A stretch of 64,000 nt of DNA, from assembly GCF_900626155.1 (NCBI RefSeq), contig NZ_LR130844.1, positions 310,001 through 374,000 of the forward strand. Direction: 5' to 3'. Positions 7,797-15,946 of this stretch are shown here, piece by piece; position 1 is the stretch's first letter; every line of letters begins with the position of its first letter. Source of the stretch: Anaerococcus vaginimassiliensis. GTDB lineage: Bacteria; Bacillota; Clostridia; Tissierellales; Peptoniphilaceae. Under the pieces are notes generated by a model. It saw nothing but the letters and a program-made list of their open reading frames with translations, ran no database searches and was not told where the DNA came from. The position numbers and the translations under genes were made by a program.

Positions 7797-8554
7797 AAGC
7801 CGAAAAATTCCTCTGCATTTTTTGTAGTTCTTTTTTCTAGTTTCTTTAGCTTCATTCCTCTGATATTGGCGATTTCTCTTGCTACTTCTATTATTTTACG
7901 AGGATCATTTCTAAGCCCCCTGTATGGCTCTGGACTTAGGTAGGGGCTATCTGTTTCTAGCATTAGCCTTTCGATTGGCACTAGGCTTGCAGCACGCTTT
8001 TCATTTTCCCCATTAGAAAATGTTACCACTCCCCCGATTGAAATATAAAAACCTAGGTCCATGTATTTTTTAAGCATATCGGTATCCTCTTGGAAACAAT
8101 GAATTTGGATTTTTAAATCAGAGTAATCTTTTAATATCTCGTAGGCGTCTTCTCCTACTTCTCTTGTGTGAATTACAGCTGGGAGCTTATATTTTCTCGC
8201 AAGGTCAAGTTGCTTGATGAAGATTTCCTTTTGTTTTTCTTTGTTATCATCTTTCCAATAATAGTCAAGGCCGATCTCTCCTATGGCTACGACCTTGGGA
8301 TTTTGGATAAGCTCTTCTATTATTTCTAGGTCACTTTCACCTAAATCATCTACCTCTTCTGGATGGATTCCGACTTGGGCGTAAAAGTTTTCGTATTTTT
8401 CGGCAAGCTCTACTGCCATTTTGGAATCTTTTATATTACATCCTGGGTTTATTATTGCTTTTACATTAAAATTCGACAGGTCCTTTATAATAAAGAGCCT
8501 GTCGGAATCAAATGCACTATCTGTTAGATGAGCATGAGTATCTATTAATGCCAT
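7793..8554 (-). CDS. tatD: TatD-family metal-dependent DNase
   Basis: The protein has 253 residues and a TIM-barrel hydrolase fold. Metal-ligand motifs are all present: DTHAHL at the N-terminus, GEIGLDYYW, VIHTRE, IQIHCF and ETDSPYL. The family hydrolyses DNA and also acts in quality-control roles; the exact role here is not shown by the sequence. The start overlaps the metG stop by one base. Confidence 0.92.
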   Translation of the reverse strand: MALIDTHAHLTDSAFDSDRLFIIKDLSNFNVKAIINPGCNIKDSKMAVELAEKYENFYAQVGIHPEEVDDLGESDLEIIEELIQNPKVVAIGEIGLDYYWKDDNKEKQKEIFIKQLDLARKYKLPAVIHTREVGEDAYEILKDYSDLKIQIHCFQEDTDMLKKYMDLGFYISIGGVVTFSNGENEKRAASLVPIERLMLETDSPYLSPEPYRGLRNDPRKIIEVAREIANIRGMKLKKLEKRTTKNAEEFFGL

Positions 8555-10497
8555 TAGCTTACCTTAGATCCTGGTTTCATATCAGATAAGGTTGATAATA
8601 GGCTTAAATCATCATCAAAGTCAGCTGCAAGGAGCATTCCTTCGCTTTCTATGCCACGCATCTTTCTTGGAGCAAGGTTTCTTACAACTATTACATTTTT
8701 ACCTAGTAGATCTTCTGGAGCGTACCATTTTTTAATGCCTGAAACTATAGTTCTTGGGCGATCTTCTCCAATATCTACTGTAAAGACTAAAAGTTTGTCA
8801 GCGTCTGGGTGGACCTTAGCTTCTGTGATTTTTCCTACTACTAGGTCAACTTTAGTAAAGTCTTCAAAGGCTATATAATCTTCTTCCTTCTTTTCTTCTT
8901 TCTTTGTTTTATTTAATCTTTCTTCTATCAAAGCTCCATTAGCTTCATGAAGTTTAACTAGTTCTTTGTCTATATCTAGTCTGCCGAAGAGATTTTTACC
9001 CTTGCTTACCCTAGCTCCTTCTTCTAAAAGACCAAAGTCAGCTGCAGATTCAAAGCCTTTGTTAGCTGTGCCGATTTTTTCTAATATTATCTTAGTTGTA
9101 TTTTTCATAAATGGCTCTATTAGTTGAGCTACAATCCTGATTGTTTCTGCAAGGTTATATAAAACTCTATCAAGTCTATCAGAGTTTTTCTCATCACGAC
9201 CTAGAATCCATGGCTCTGTTTCGTCTACATATTTGTTGGCACGACGGATTAGAGTCCAAATAGCTTCAATAGCTGCGTTAAAGTTAAACTCATCCATAAG
9301 CTTGTTAAAGTTAGTATAAGTTTCTTCTGCAAGAGCTATTAGTTCATCATCGTATGTGTCTGCTACAGATCCCTTTCTAACCTCTCCACCATTGTATTTA
9401 TCAATCATAGATGTAGTTCTTGAAACTAGGTTACCTAAATCATTTACAAGGTCTGAGTTATATCTTTCCATAAACTTTCTAGCTGAGAAGTTGCCGTCAG
9501 ATCCAAAGTTAAACTCGCGAAGCATAAAGAATTTTAGGGCATCTACTCCATATAGGTCAACTAGTGGTTCTGGATACATGATATTTCCCTTAGACTTACT
9601 CATCTTGTCATTGTCAAAAAGAATCCATCCATGGGCAAATACCTTCTCTGGTAATGGAAGATCAAGCGCCATTAGTAAAGCTGGCCAGATTATAGTATGA
9701 AATCTCACTATATCTTTTCCTATAAGGTGAACTCCTGCTGGCCAATATTTCTCAAATTTTTCCCTATCATCTCCATAGCCTATGGCAGATAGGTAACAAG
9801 AAAGGGCGTCTATCCACACATATACAACATGTTCATTGTCAAATGGAACATCAACTCCCCAATCGAAGGTATTTCTAGTAACTGATAGGTCAGAAAGTCC
9901 CTTGTCAATGAAGTTGTTTAACATTTCCTTTTGTCTAAAGGCAGGCTCTAGGAAGTCTGGGTGGTCTTTGAATAATTCTTTTAGTCTATCTGTATATTTT
10001 GAAAGTCTAAAGAAATATGTTTCTTCTTCTTGGTATTCTACATCCCTACCACAATCTGGGCACTTGCCATCTTCTAGTTGAGATTTACTCCAAAAAGTCT
10101 CACAAGGTGTACAATAATATCCCTTGTATTCTCCCTTGTAGATATCTCCCTGTTCGTAAAGTTTAGTAAATATTTCTTCAACATCTTTTTCGTGTTGGCT
10201 TTCTGTAGATCTAATAAAAGTATCATAGTCAATCTCAAGCTTTTCCCAAAGGTCAATTGTTTCAGATGCAATCTTATCTACAAAAGATTGAGGGTCGACG
10301 CCAGAAGCTTCTGCTGATTTCATGATCTTTTGTCCGTGTTCATCTGTTCCTGTTGTTAGGTAGGTATCATATCCTAATAAATTTTTATATCTTTTAAGTA
10401 CATCAGCTATAACTGAAGTGTAAGTATTACCGATATGAAGGTTAGAGTTTGGATAGTATATCGGTGTTGTAATATAATAATGTTTTTTCTCTGTCAT
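8554..10497 (-). CDS. metG: methionyl-tRNA synthetase with C-terminal tRNA-binding domain
   Basis: This class I synthetase of 647 residues charges tRNA-Met. The HIGH signature appears as HIGNT near residue 21. A zinc knuckle (CTPCETFW...CPDC) follows at about 128-150, and KMSKSKGN near 300. The last about 100 residues form the Trbp111/EMAP-like tRNA-binding domain (VDLVVGKITEAKVHPDADKL), as in many bacterial dimeric enzymes. It is the first gene of the metG-tatD-rnmV-ksgA-grx transcript. The 160 bases upstream show no T-box. Confidence 0.97.
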   Translation of the reverse strand: MTEKKHYYITTPIYYPNSNLHIGNTYTSVIADVLKRYKNLLGYDTYLTTGTDEHGQKIMKSAEASGVDPQSFVDKIASETIDLWEKLEIDYDTFIRSTESQHEKDVEEIFTKLYEQGDIYKGEYKGYYCTPCETFWSKSQLEDGKCPDCGRDVEYQEEETYFFRLSKYTDRLKELFKDHPDFLEPAFRQKEMLNNFIDKGLSDLSVTRNTFDWGVDVPFDNEHVVYVWIDALSCYLSAIGYGDDREKFEKYWPAGVHLIGKDIVRFHTIIWPALLMALDLPLPEKVFAHGWILFDNDKMSKSKGNIMYPEPLVDLYGVDALKFFMLREFNFGSDGNFSARKFMERYNSDLVNDLGNLVSRTTSMIDKYNGGEVRKGSVADTYDDELIALAEETYTNFNKLMDEFNFNAAIEAIWTLIRRANKYVDETEPWILGRDEKNSDRLDRVLYNLAETIRIVAQLIEPFMKNTTKIILEKIGTANKGFESAADFGLLEEGARVSKGKNLFGRLDIDKELVKLHEANGALIEERLNKTKKEEKKEEDYIAFEDFTKVDLVVGKITEAKVHPDADKLLVFTVDIGEDRPRTIVSGIKKWYAPEDLLGKNVIVVRNLAPRKMRGIESEGMLLAADFDDDLSLLSTLSDMKPGSKVS

Positions 10498-10661
10498 AAT
10501 TATCCTTTCATAATTCTAAATGAATATACTAGTTTTATCATACTTCAAAACGTCTTACAATTCATTAGCCTTTAATGGGTTTTCCACTTATATATAATCC
10601 ATACTATATTTATTTTTTATTCTTCACAATCAGCACATATATTAAAAATATATAAAAAAAC

Positions 10662-10690
10662 TTGAAATATTGTTTGTTATTTTATATACT
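10662..10690 (+). promoter_or_regulatory. promoter of the Na+/alanine symporter gene
   Basis: TTGAAA (10662-10667) and TATACT (10685-10690) are separated by 17 bp, 47 bp before the ATG. Confidence 0.6.
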
Positions 10691-10736
10691 AATAGGGTAT
10701 TTCAAAATTTACATAAGAATTTACATAGGAGGAAGT

Positions 10737-12116
10737 ATGGATTTTATACTAAAAGCTGCTGACTTTATGTGGGCAAACGTTATAGGATATGTCTTGCTTG
10801 CAGTAGGACTTTATTATTCTATAAGACTTGGCTTTCCACAATTTAGACATGCAGGTTTGATAAATAAAGTTATAAAGAAGAATCTTAAAAATGATGACGG
10901 AGTAAGTGGTTTTGCTGCCCTTGCTACAGCAGTTGGTGGACAAGTAGGAACGGGATCTTTGGTTGGAGTTGCAACTGCCCTTACCTTTGGTGGACCTGGA
11001 GCGATATTTTGGATGTGGATTACAGCCTTGCTTGGAATGGTAATCACATTTGCAGAAACAGTTTTAGGTCAGATCTATAGGGTAAAGCTTGACGATGGCT
11101 CCTACAGGGGTGGTCCTGCCTATTACGTACAGTTTGGACTTAAATCTCGTGGATTTGGAATATTTACAGCATTTTTCTATATTCTAGGAGTTGGACTTTG
11201 TATTGCTTTTATGCAATCAAACTCTATCAGCCAAGCCTTTACAGGTGTAATTGACCTAAATCCAATCATTCCAGGGATAGCTGTTACTTTGGCGGCGTTT
11301 TTCATAACTGTAGGTGGAGTTAAGAGACTAACAGATTTCTCATCAAAGGTTGTTCCAATTATGGCTCTTGCCTATATAGTAGTTGTTCTAATCATTGTAG
11401 TTACAAATATTACGAAGTTTCCAGCTGTACTAGCTATGATCTTTAAAAGCGCCTTCTCACCACAAGCTGCGGCAGGTGGTTTAGTTGGTCACACTGTGAT
11501 GGATGCCTTTAGACAAGGTGTCGCTCGTGGTCTATTTTCAAATGACGCTGGTAATGGTATAGCAGGTATAATGCATGCGGCAGCAGATGTAAAACACCCA
11601 GCAGAGCAAGGTTTTCTTGGAATGTTCGGTACTTTTGTTACAACTATTATAATCTGCTCTCTATCTGCCTTTGCTCTTCTACTAACTGGAGTTGTCGGAG
11701 CACCTAATAGCGGTGCTGGTATCACCCTTGTGCAAGATGCCTTCCAAACTTTGATGGGAGTTCCTGGCAGATGGCTAGTATTTTTCGCTATGCTTATGTT
11801 TGGTTTTACAACCCTAATAGCAGATTTATTCTATGGTGAGAGTAATATTCTTCTAATCTTTAAGGATAAACACAAGATTCCTCTTTGGATCTATAGGATA
11901 ATAGCTTTTATCATGTTTTTAGTTGCAACTCAGATGGATCTTGAGCTTGTATGGGGCTTTATAGATGTATTTGTCGGTATAGTTGTATTCATAAACGTAA
12001 TTAGCTTGGTGCTTTTGTTTAAGGATGTAAAATTTGTTCTAAATGACTACCAAGATCAACTAAAAAACGGTATTAGCGATCCAGTATGGAAAAGAGATAA
12101 AGAATATAAACTTTAA
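10737..12116 (+). CDS. sodium:alanine symporter family (AGCS) transporter
   Basis: This polytopic membrane protein has 459 residues. Family motifs are seen near the N-terminus (GFAALATAVGGQVGTGSLVGVATAL, shown in part) and the centre (GLFSNDAGNGIAGIMHAAAD). They match the alanine or glycine:cation symporter family, which imports small neutral amino acids with Na+ or H+. The start is the ATG preceded by AGGAGGAAGT; a longer frame that begins at a TTG overlaps the promoter. It is transcribed alone and ends at a strong hairpin. Confidence 0.9.
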   Translation: MDFILKAADFMWANVIGYVLLAVGLYYSIRLGFPQFRHAGLINKVIKKNLKNDDGVSGFAALATAVGGQVGTGSLVGVATALTFGGPGAIFWMWITALLGMVITFAETVLGQIYRVKLDDGSYRGGPAYYVQFGLKSRGFGIFTAFFYILGVGLCIAFMQSNSISQAFTGVIDLNPIIPGIAVTLAAFFITVGGVKRLTDFSSKVVPIMALAYIVVVLIIVVTNITKFPAVLAMIFKSAFSPQAAAGGLVGHTVMDAFRQGVARGLFSNDAGNGIAGIMHAAADVKHPAEQGFLGMFGTFVTTIIICSLSAFALLLTGVVGAPNSGAGITLVQDAFQTLMGVPGRWLVFFAMLMFGFTTLIADLFYGESNILLIFKDKHKIPLWIYRIIAFIMFLVATQMDLELVWGFIDVFVGIVVFINVISLVLLFKDVKFVLNDYQDQLKNGISDPVWKRDKEYKL

Positions 12117-12130
12117 TATTAAGTTAAACT

Positions 12131-12160
12131 AAGGCTTGGAAGATTATCCAAGCCTTGCTT
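12131..12160 (+). terminator. terminator of the symporter gene
   Basis: AAGGCTTGGA / TCCAAGCCTT form a 10-bp perfect stem followed by a T-rich tract. Confidence 0.85.
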
Positions 12161-12199
12161 TATCTTTATCTTCGTGTATATTAATTTTAGAATAAAACT

Positions 12200-12346
12200 T
12201 ACAATGAAACAAAGTAAGCCTTGTTTGAAATAACAAGAGCCCAAGTACACTTCATTTTGTTTAAGACCTGCCTAGAGTCTATCCTAGGCGCTGAGTATAA
12301 AAAAAGCTGGTACCGCAAAATTTGCGCTTTTATGCTCTTTTTTTGT
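12200..12346 (+). promoter_or_regulatory. tyrosine T-box leader of tyrS
   Basis: The T-box core TGGTACCGC is at 12308-12316. It can pair within an antiterminator, or be displaced by the terminator GAGTATAAAA...TTTTATGCTC followed by seven T (ending about 12344). Stem I is short (about 12201-12260): AATGAA pairs with TTCATT, with an AGTA motif on the 5' side. The codon TAC (12246-12248), followed by a purine, sits on the opposite side in the specifier position. Tyrosine matches the downstream gene. Uncharged tRNA-Tyr would allow read-through into tyrS. Confidence 0.82.
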
Positions 12347-12375
12347 ACTTATTTTTAATAACGAAAGGATATACT

Positions 12376-13626
12376 ATGAAATTTACTTACGAGAAAGAAT
12401 ATGACAACATATTTGACGAGCTTGTAGATCGTGGCTACTACGAACAAGCAACCAACGAAGAAGAACTAAAGGAACTTCTAAAAAATGAATCAGTCAAATT
12501 CTATTGTGGCTTCGATGCTACAGCAGATTCCCTAACAGTAGGTCACCTCATCCAAATCATGGTAATGATGAGAATGCAAAACTACGGCCACAAACCAGTT
12601 GCCCTTCTTGGTGGAGGAACAACCCTAATAGGTGATCCATCAGGTAGAAGCGACATGAGACAAGTCATGACAGAAGAGCGAATCGACCACAATGCAGAAT
12701 GTTTCTATAAACAATTCCAAAGATTCTTAGACTTTTCAGATGGCAAAGCGACTATGCTAAACAACAAAGATTGGCTACTAAACCTTGAGTTTGTAAGCTT
12801 TCTAAGAGATGTAGGAAGTGAATTTTCAGTTAATGAAATGATCAAAAAAGACGCCTACAAGAACAGAATGGCAGCAGGCGGACTAACCTTTTTCGAATTC
12901 TCCTACATGCTCCTTCAATCATATGACTTCCTAAAAATGTACAGGGACGATGGAGTAACCCTTGAAATGGGTGGATCTGACCAATGGTCAAACATCATCG
13001 GCGGAGTTGATTTAATAAGGAAAAAAGAAAACGGCAAGGCATACGGCATGACCTTCTCCCTACTTACAACTGCAGACGGGGTAAAAATGGGTAAATCTCA
13101 AAAGGGAGCTGTATGGCTTGACGAAGAAAAAACAAGTCCTTACGAAATGTTCCAATACATGAGAAATGTAGATGACAGAGACGTGGAGAAATTCCTCCTT
13201 CAACTAACCTTCCTACCAACAGCAGAATGTAAGAGACTAGGGTCAGCTACAGATGCCAAGGATATAAACAAAGCAAAAGAAACTCTAGCCTACGAAGTAG
13301 TAAAACTAGTTCACGGCAAGGAAAAAGCAGACGAAGCCCTAGCAGCTGCCAAGGCACTTTTCTCAGGCAAAGGTGACGAATCTGCTATGCCAACAACATC
13401 TATAGAAAAAGAAAATCTCCCACAGGGTCTTCTTGCACTAATGACAGAAGTTGGCCTAACAAAATCAAACGGCGAAGCTAGAAGAATAATAAAACAAGGT
13501 GGTGTATCCATAAACGATGAAAAAATCACCGACCCATCCTTCGAAGTAACAGAAGATATCTTTGAAGATGGAAGAATAATAATCAAAAAAGGTAAGAAAA
13601 ACTTCCACAAGGTAGAACTTGCCTAA
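12376..13626 (+). CDS. tyrS: tyrosyl-tRNA synthetase
   Basis: This class I synthetase of 416 residues charges tRNA-Tyr. It shows the HIGH-like SLTVGHLIQ, the tyrosine-pocket segment YDFLKMY...GGSDQWSNI, the KMSKS-like VKMGKSQKGA and a C-terminal S4 RNA-binding domain (GEARRIIKQGGVSIND). The start chosen is the ATG after GAAAGGATATACT; a longer frame would run back into the T-box terminator. Expression is probably controlled by the tyrosine T-box upstream. Confidence 0.96.
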   Translation: MKFTYEKEYDNIFDELVDRGYYEQATNEEELKELLKNESVKFYCGFDATADSLTVGHLIQIMVMMRMQNYGHKPVALLGGGTTLIGDPSGRSDMRQVMTEERIDHNAECFYKQFQRFLDFSDGKATMLNNKDWLLNLEFVSFLRDVGSEFSVNEMIKKDAYKNRMAAGGLTFFEFSYMLLQSYDFLKMYRDDGVTLEMGGSDQWSNIIGGVDLIRKKENGKAYGMTFSLLTTADGVKMGKSQKGAVWLDEEKTSPYEMFQYMRNVDDRDVEKFLLQLTFLPTAECKRLGSATDAKDINKAKETLAYEVVKLVHGKEKADEALAAAKALFSGKGDESAMPTTSIEKENLPQGLLALMTEVGLTKSNGEARRIIKQGGVSINDEKITDPSFEVTEDIFEDGRIIIKKGKKNFHKVELA

Positions 13627-13637
13627 AAATATCACAT

Positions 13638-13667
13638 AGAGTAGCCTAAGGGCTGCTCTTTTTTTAT
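13638..13667 (+). terminator. tyrS terminator (twin of the one at 14588)
   Basis: GAGTAGCC-TAAG-GGCTGCTC hairpin and T-run. It differs at essentially one position from the terminator 950 bp downstream. Confidence 0.85.
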
Positions 13668-13720
13668 TCTTTATATGTATGATATAATATGTAATATATA
13701 AAATACTATCGGAGGAAAAT

Positions 13721-14560
13721 ATGAATAACATGAATCAACCTAATAAAAAACCATTTTATAAAAAGACATGGTTTAAGATTATCGCTGTTTTATTTGTGTT
13801 AGGAGCAATTGGCAATATAATAAATCCACCTGAAAAAGAAAGTAATAATACAGCTTCCCAGACCAATAAAAACATTTCGAATTCAAATAATCAAAAGTCT
13901 GAAGGAGCAGAATCCCAATTGAGTAAAAATGAAATTAATCAAGAATCTAATATAAAAAATAATAAAACTATATCAGATGAAGATTATAAATTTTACAATG
14001 AAATTATGGACCATCTAAATGCTGATGTTGATCGTCCAGAAGAGGACATTTTAGAAGAAATAGCCCCAAATTATAATATGACAGTTGAAGAAATTCAAAA
14101 TAAAATGCGTGCTTTAAGTGATGCTGCTGTAGAAAGATATAGTTTTGAAAATCAAGAAAAAAGAAAAGAAAAGAAAAATTTCTTAGATGAAAATAAAGTA
14201 TATGTACAGACTGCTAGTCAAAACTTTGTTGAAGAAGCAGAAATGAAAAAACTAAAAGGATTTGCACCATCTTCATCATGGCAAGTGTCGATGTATAGTG
14301 GTGAGGAAATTAAAGACCTAGATGGCAATTCATATCCTTATAGTTTTCGCATAGCTGGTAGATATGAAGAAAAAGGTACAGGAAACTTATATGATTTCCT
14401 TATGGTATTAGCATATAAAACTGAATCAGATATTAAAGATGTAAAAGCTAATTGTCTTCAATATTTGAATACAACTAATGGTAACTACTATGACAATATA
14501 GTAGACGAGGACAATGATCTATTAAAAATGGAAGAATTTATGCAAGATTTTGATAATTAA
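13721..14560 (+). CDS. membrane-anchored extracellular protein of unknown function
   Basis: The protein has 279 residues. One membrane helix (about residues 16-32, IIAVLFVLGAIGNII) follows a basic N-terminus, giving a short cytoplasmic tail and a long outside part. Residues 35-90 are a Ser/Asn/Gln/Lys linker. A helical region rich in charge follows. The C-terminal domain (about 185-275) contains WQVSMYSGEEIKDLDGNSYP and FRIAGRYEEKGTGN. I do not recognise a family. The ATG follows GGAGGAAAAT. It is markedly more A+T-rich than its neighbours and lies exactly between two near-identical terminators, which hints at insertion. Confidence 0.75.
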   Translation: MNNMNQPNKKPFYKKTWFKIIAVLFVLGAIGNIINPPEKESNNTASQTNKNISNSNNQKSEGAESQLSKNEINQESNIKNNKTISDEDYKFYNEIMDHLNADVDRPEEDILEEIAPNYNMTVEEIQNKMRALSDAAVERYSFENQEKRKEKKNFLDENKVYVQTASQNFVEEAEMKKLKGFAPSSSWQVSMYSGEEIKDLDGNSYPYSFRIAGRYEEKGTGNLYDFLMVLAYKTESDIKDVKANCLQYLNTTNGNYYDNIVDEDNDLLKMEEFMQDFDN

Positions 14561-14587
14561 TATTTCTAGTATATTAAAAAATATATG

Positions 14588-14617
14588 AGAGTAGCCTAAG
14601 AGCTGCTCTTTTTTTTA
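14588..14617 (+). terminator. terminator after the orphan gene
   Basis: GAGTAGCC-TAAG-AGCTGCTC hairpin with eight T residues, almost identical to the tyrS terminator at 13638. Confidence 0.85.
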
Positions 14618-14655
14618 TTTGCTATATTAGATTAATATCAAATATAAATCTATTG

Positions 14656-14739
14656 ATATTAGATATGTATTGTCTTATAATTAAGTTAATCAAATACCAA
14701 TCTAATGTTATATATTTTATTTAGATACATATCTAATAT
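14656..14739. promoter_or_regulatory. 15-bp inverted repeats, likely operator of the ABC exporter operon
   Basis: ATATTAGATATGTAT (14656-14670) is perfectly repeated in inverted orientation (14725-14739), ending 10 bp before the start codon. A third partial copy, ATATTAGATTAATATC, is at about 14624. The position fits autoregulation by the adjacent winged-helix protein (inference). Confidence 0.55.
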
Positions 14740-14749
14740 AGGAGAAGCT

Positions 14750-15946
14750 ATGACACACACTTATAATTTTGATATCAATAAAAATATCCTACTTGTAAAT
14801 GAGGCAGGATTACTAATTTTTACCTACACCCAATGGCTTAGTGCTAGTAACAAGGAAAAAGTTCCCTTTCACAAATCTATCGCCGGACGAAACTTCAGTG
14901 AAAACAAAATGTTAAGTCTAATAAGTGACAGGCATTCATATGATGAGAGCTACCGAGACTTTGTCATGACTGTTAAGAAAGAATCTTTCCCTCATCTTGA
15001 GAGTTTCTTTAAAAATAACAACCAAGATATCTTAACCTTGGCAAGAATTTACGAGGAAAACGACCCTGATTATTTCCCATTTTTGACAGGAATTTTTCAA
15101 AATATCACAGTCTCATCCATTGAAGATTTCGCTTACGAGTATTTTAAGAAGCTATATAATATTTTCTTTTACAAGCTTATAGGAGTAGATTTTTCTGACA
15201 AGGAATTTTCTGATGTAGACAGCTACGAGGACTTTATAGCTAGGGCAGAAAATATAGATCTCCTCCCCCTCCTTGCAAAAACTTCCTTTACAGACAGAGA
15301 AACTATGGAACTAGTTAGGTTCTTTACAAATACCAAGGATTTATTTAATAGGCTTTATCCACTAATTAGAACTCTTTGTGAGATTATGGATGATAATTTA
15401 GACCTAATCAACGATTTATTTAGAGAAAAAACCGAGGCTTTGGAAGATAATTCTAATAAGGTTATTGGAGAGCTTTTTGATCAGGTTGGAGTTAGTGATT
15501 TCTTCCAAAAAAGGAAGAGACCTACCGAAGTGTATACGCTAATATTTGCACCTCATAGCTCCATGATACAATTCTATTCTTATGATATAATTGAAAGTTT
15601 TGTAAAAATCGGCATGTATTTTAGCCTAAGTAAAGAAGAAGGAGACAGCCTAAAATATCACAGTCAAATCCTAAAGGTCCTAGGCGATGATACTAGGATA
15701 GATATTTTGGACTTGTTAAAAGAGGATAATTACTACGCCAAGGAGCTTTCTGACAAGCTTTTTATAACACCCGCGACCCTTTCTTATCACTTGAATCAAC
15801 TGCAAATTTGTGGTTTTGTTGGCTCTTACATGGTTGGTAGAAAGACTTATTATTACCTAAGAAAGGCTGGTTTTGACAATGTCATAGACTCACTTACAGA
15901 CTTTTCCAAGGACTTGAAGGAGGAAAATTATGAAAGAAAATCTTAA
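14750..15946 (+). CDS. ArsR-like winged-helix transcriptional regulator
   Basis: The protein has 398 residues. The C-terminal about 90 residues are an ArsR-type winged helix (VLGDDTRIDILDLLKEDNYYAKELSDKL, ITPATLSYHLNQL, shown in two parts). The large N-terminal 300 residues have no motif I can name, but this layout occurs in regulators beside ABC exporters. The ATG follows GGAGAAGCT. The frame overlaps the first transporter gene by 17 bp, so the regulator and exporter are one operon. The ligand is unknown. No metal-binding cysteine cluster is seen in the wing. Confidence 0.8.
   Translation: MTHTYNFDINKNILLVNEAGLLIFTYTQWLSASNKEKVPFHKSIAGRNFSENKMLSLISDRHSYDESYRDFVMTVKKESFPHLESFFKNNNQDILTLARIYEENDPDYFPFLTGIFQNITVSSIEDFAYEYFKKLYNIFFYKLIGVDFSDKEFSDVDSYEDFIARAENIDLLPLLAKTSFTDRETMELVRFFTNTKDLFNRLYPLIRTLCEIMDDNLDLINDLFREKTEALEDNSNKVIGELFDQVGVSDFFQKRKRPTEVYTLIFAPHSSMIQFYSYDIIESFVKIGMYFSLSKEEGDSLKYHSQILKVLGDDTRIDILDLLKEDNYYAKELSDKLFITPATLSYHLNQLQICGFVGSYMVGRKTYYYLRKAGFDNVIDSLTDFSKDLKEENYERKS

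Noticed and set aside
12322-12375. Upstream start for tyrS
   Set aside because: The extra 18 codons lie in the T-box terminator. The ATG at 12376 has a ribosome site.
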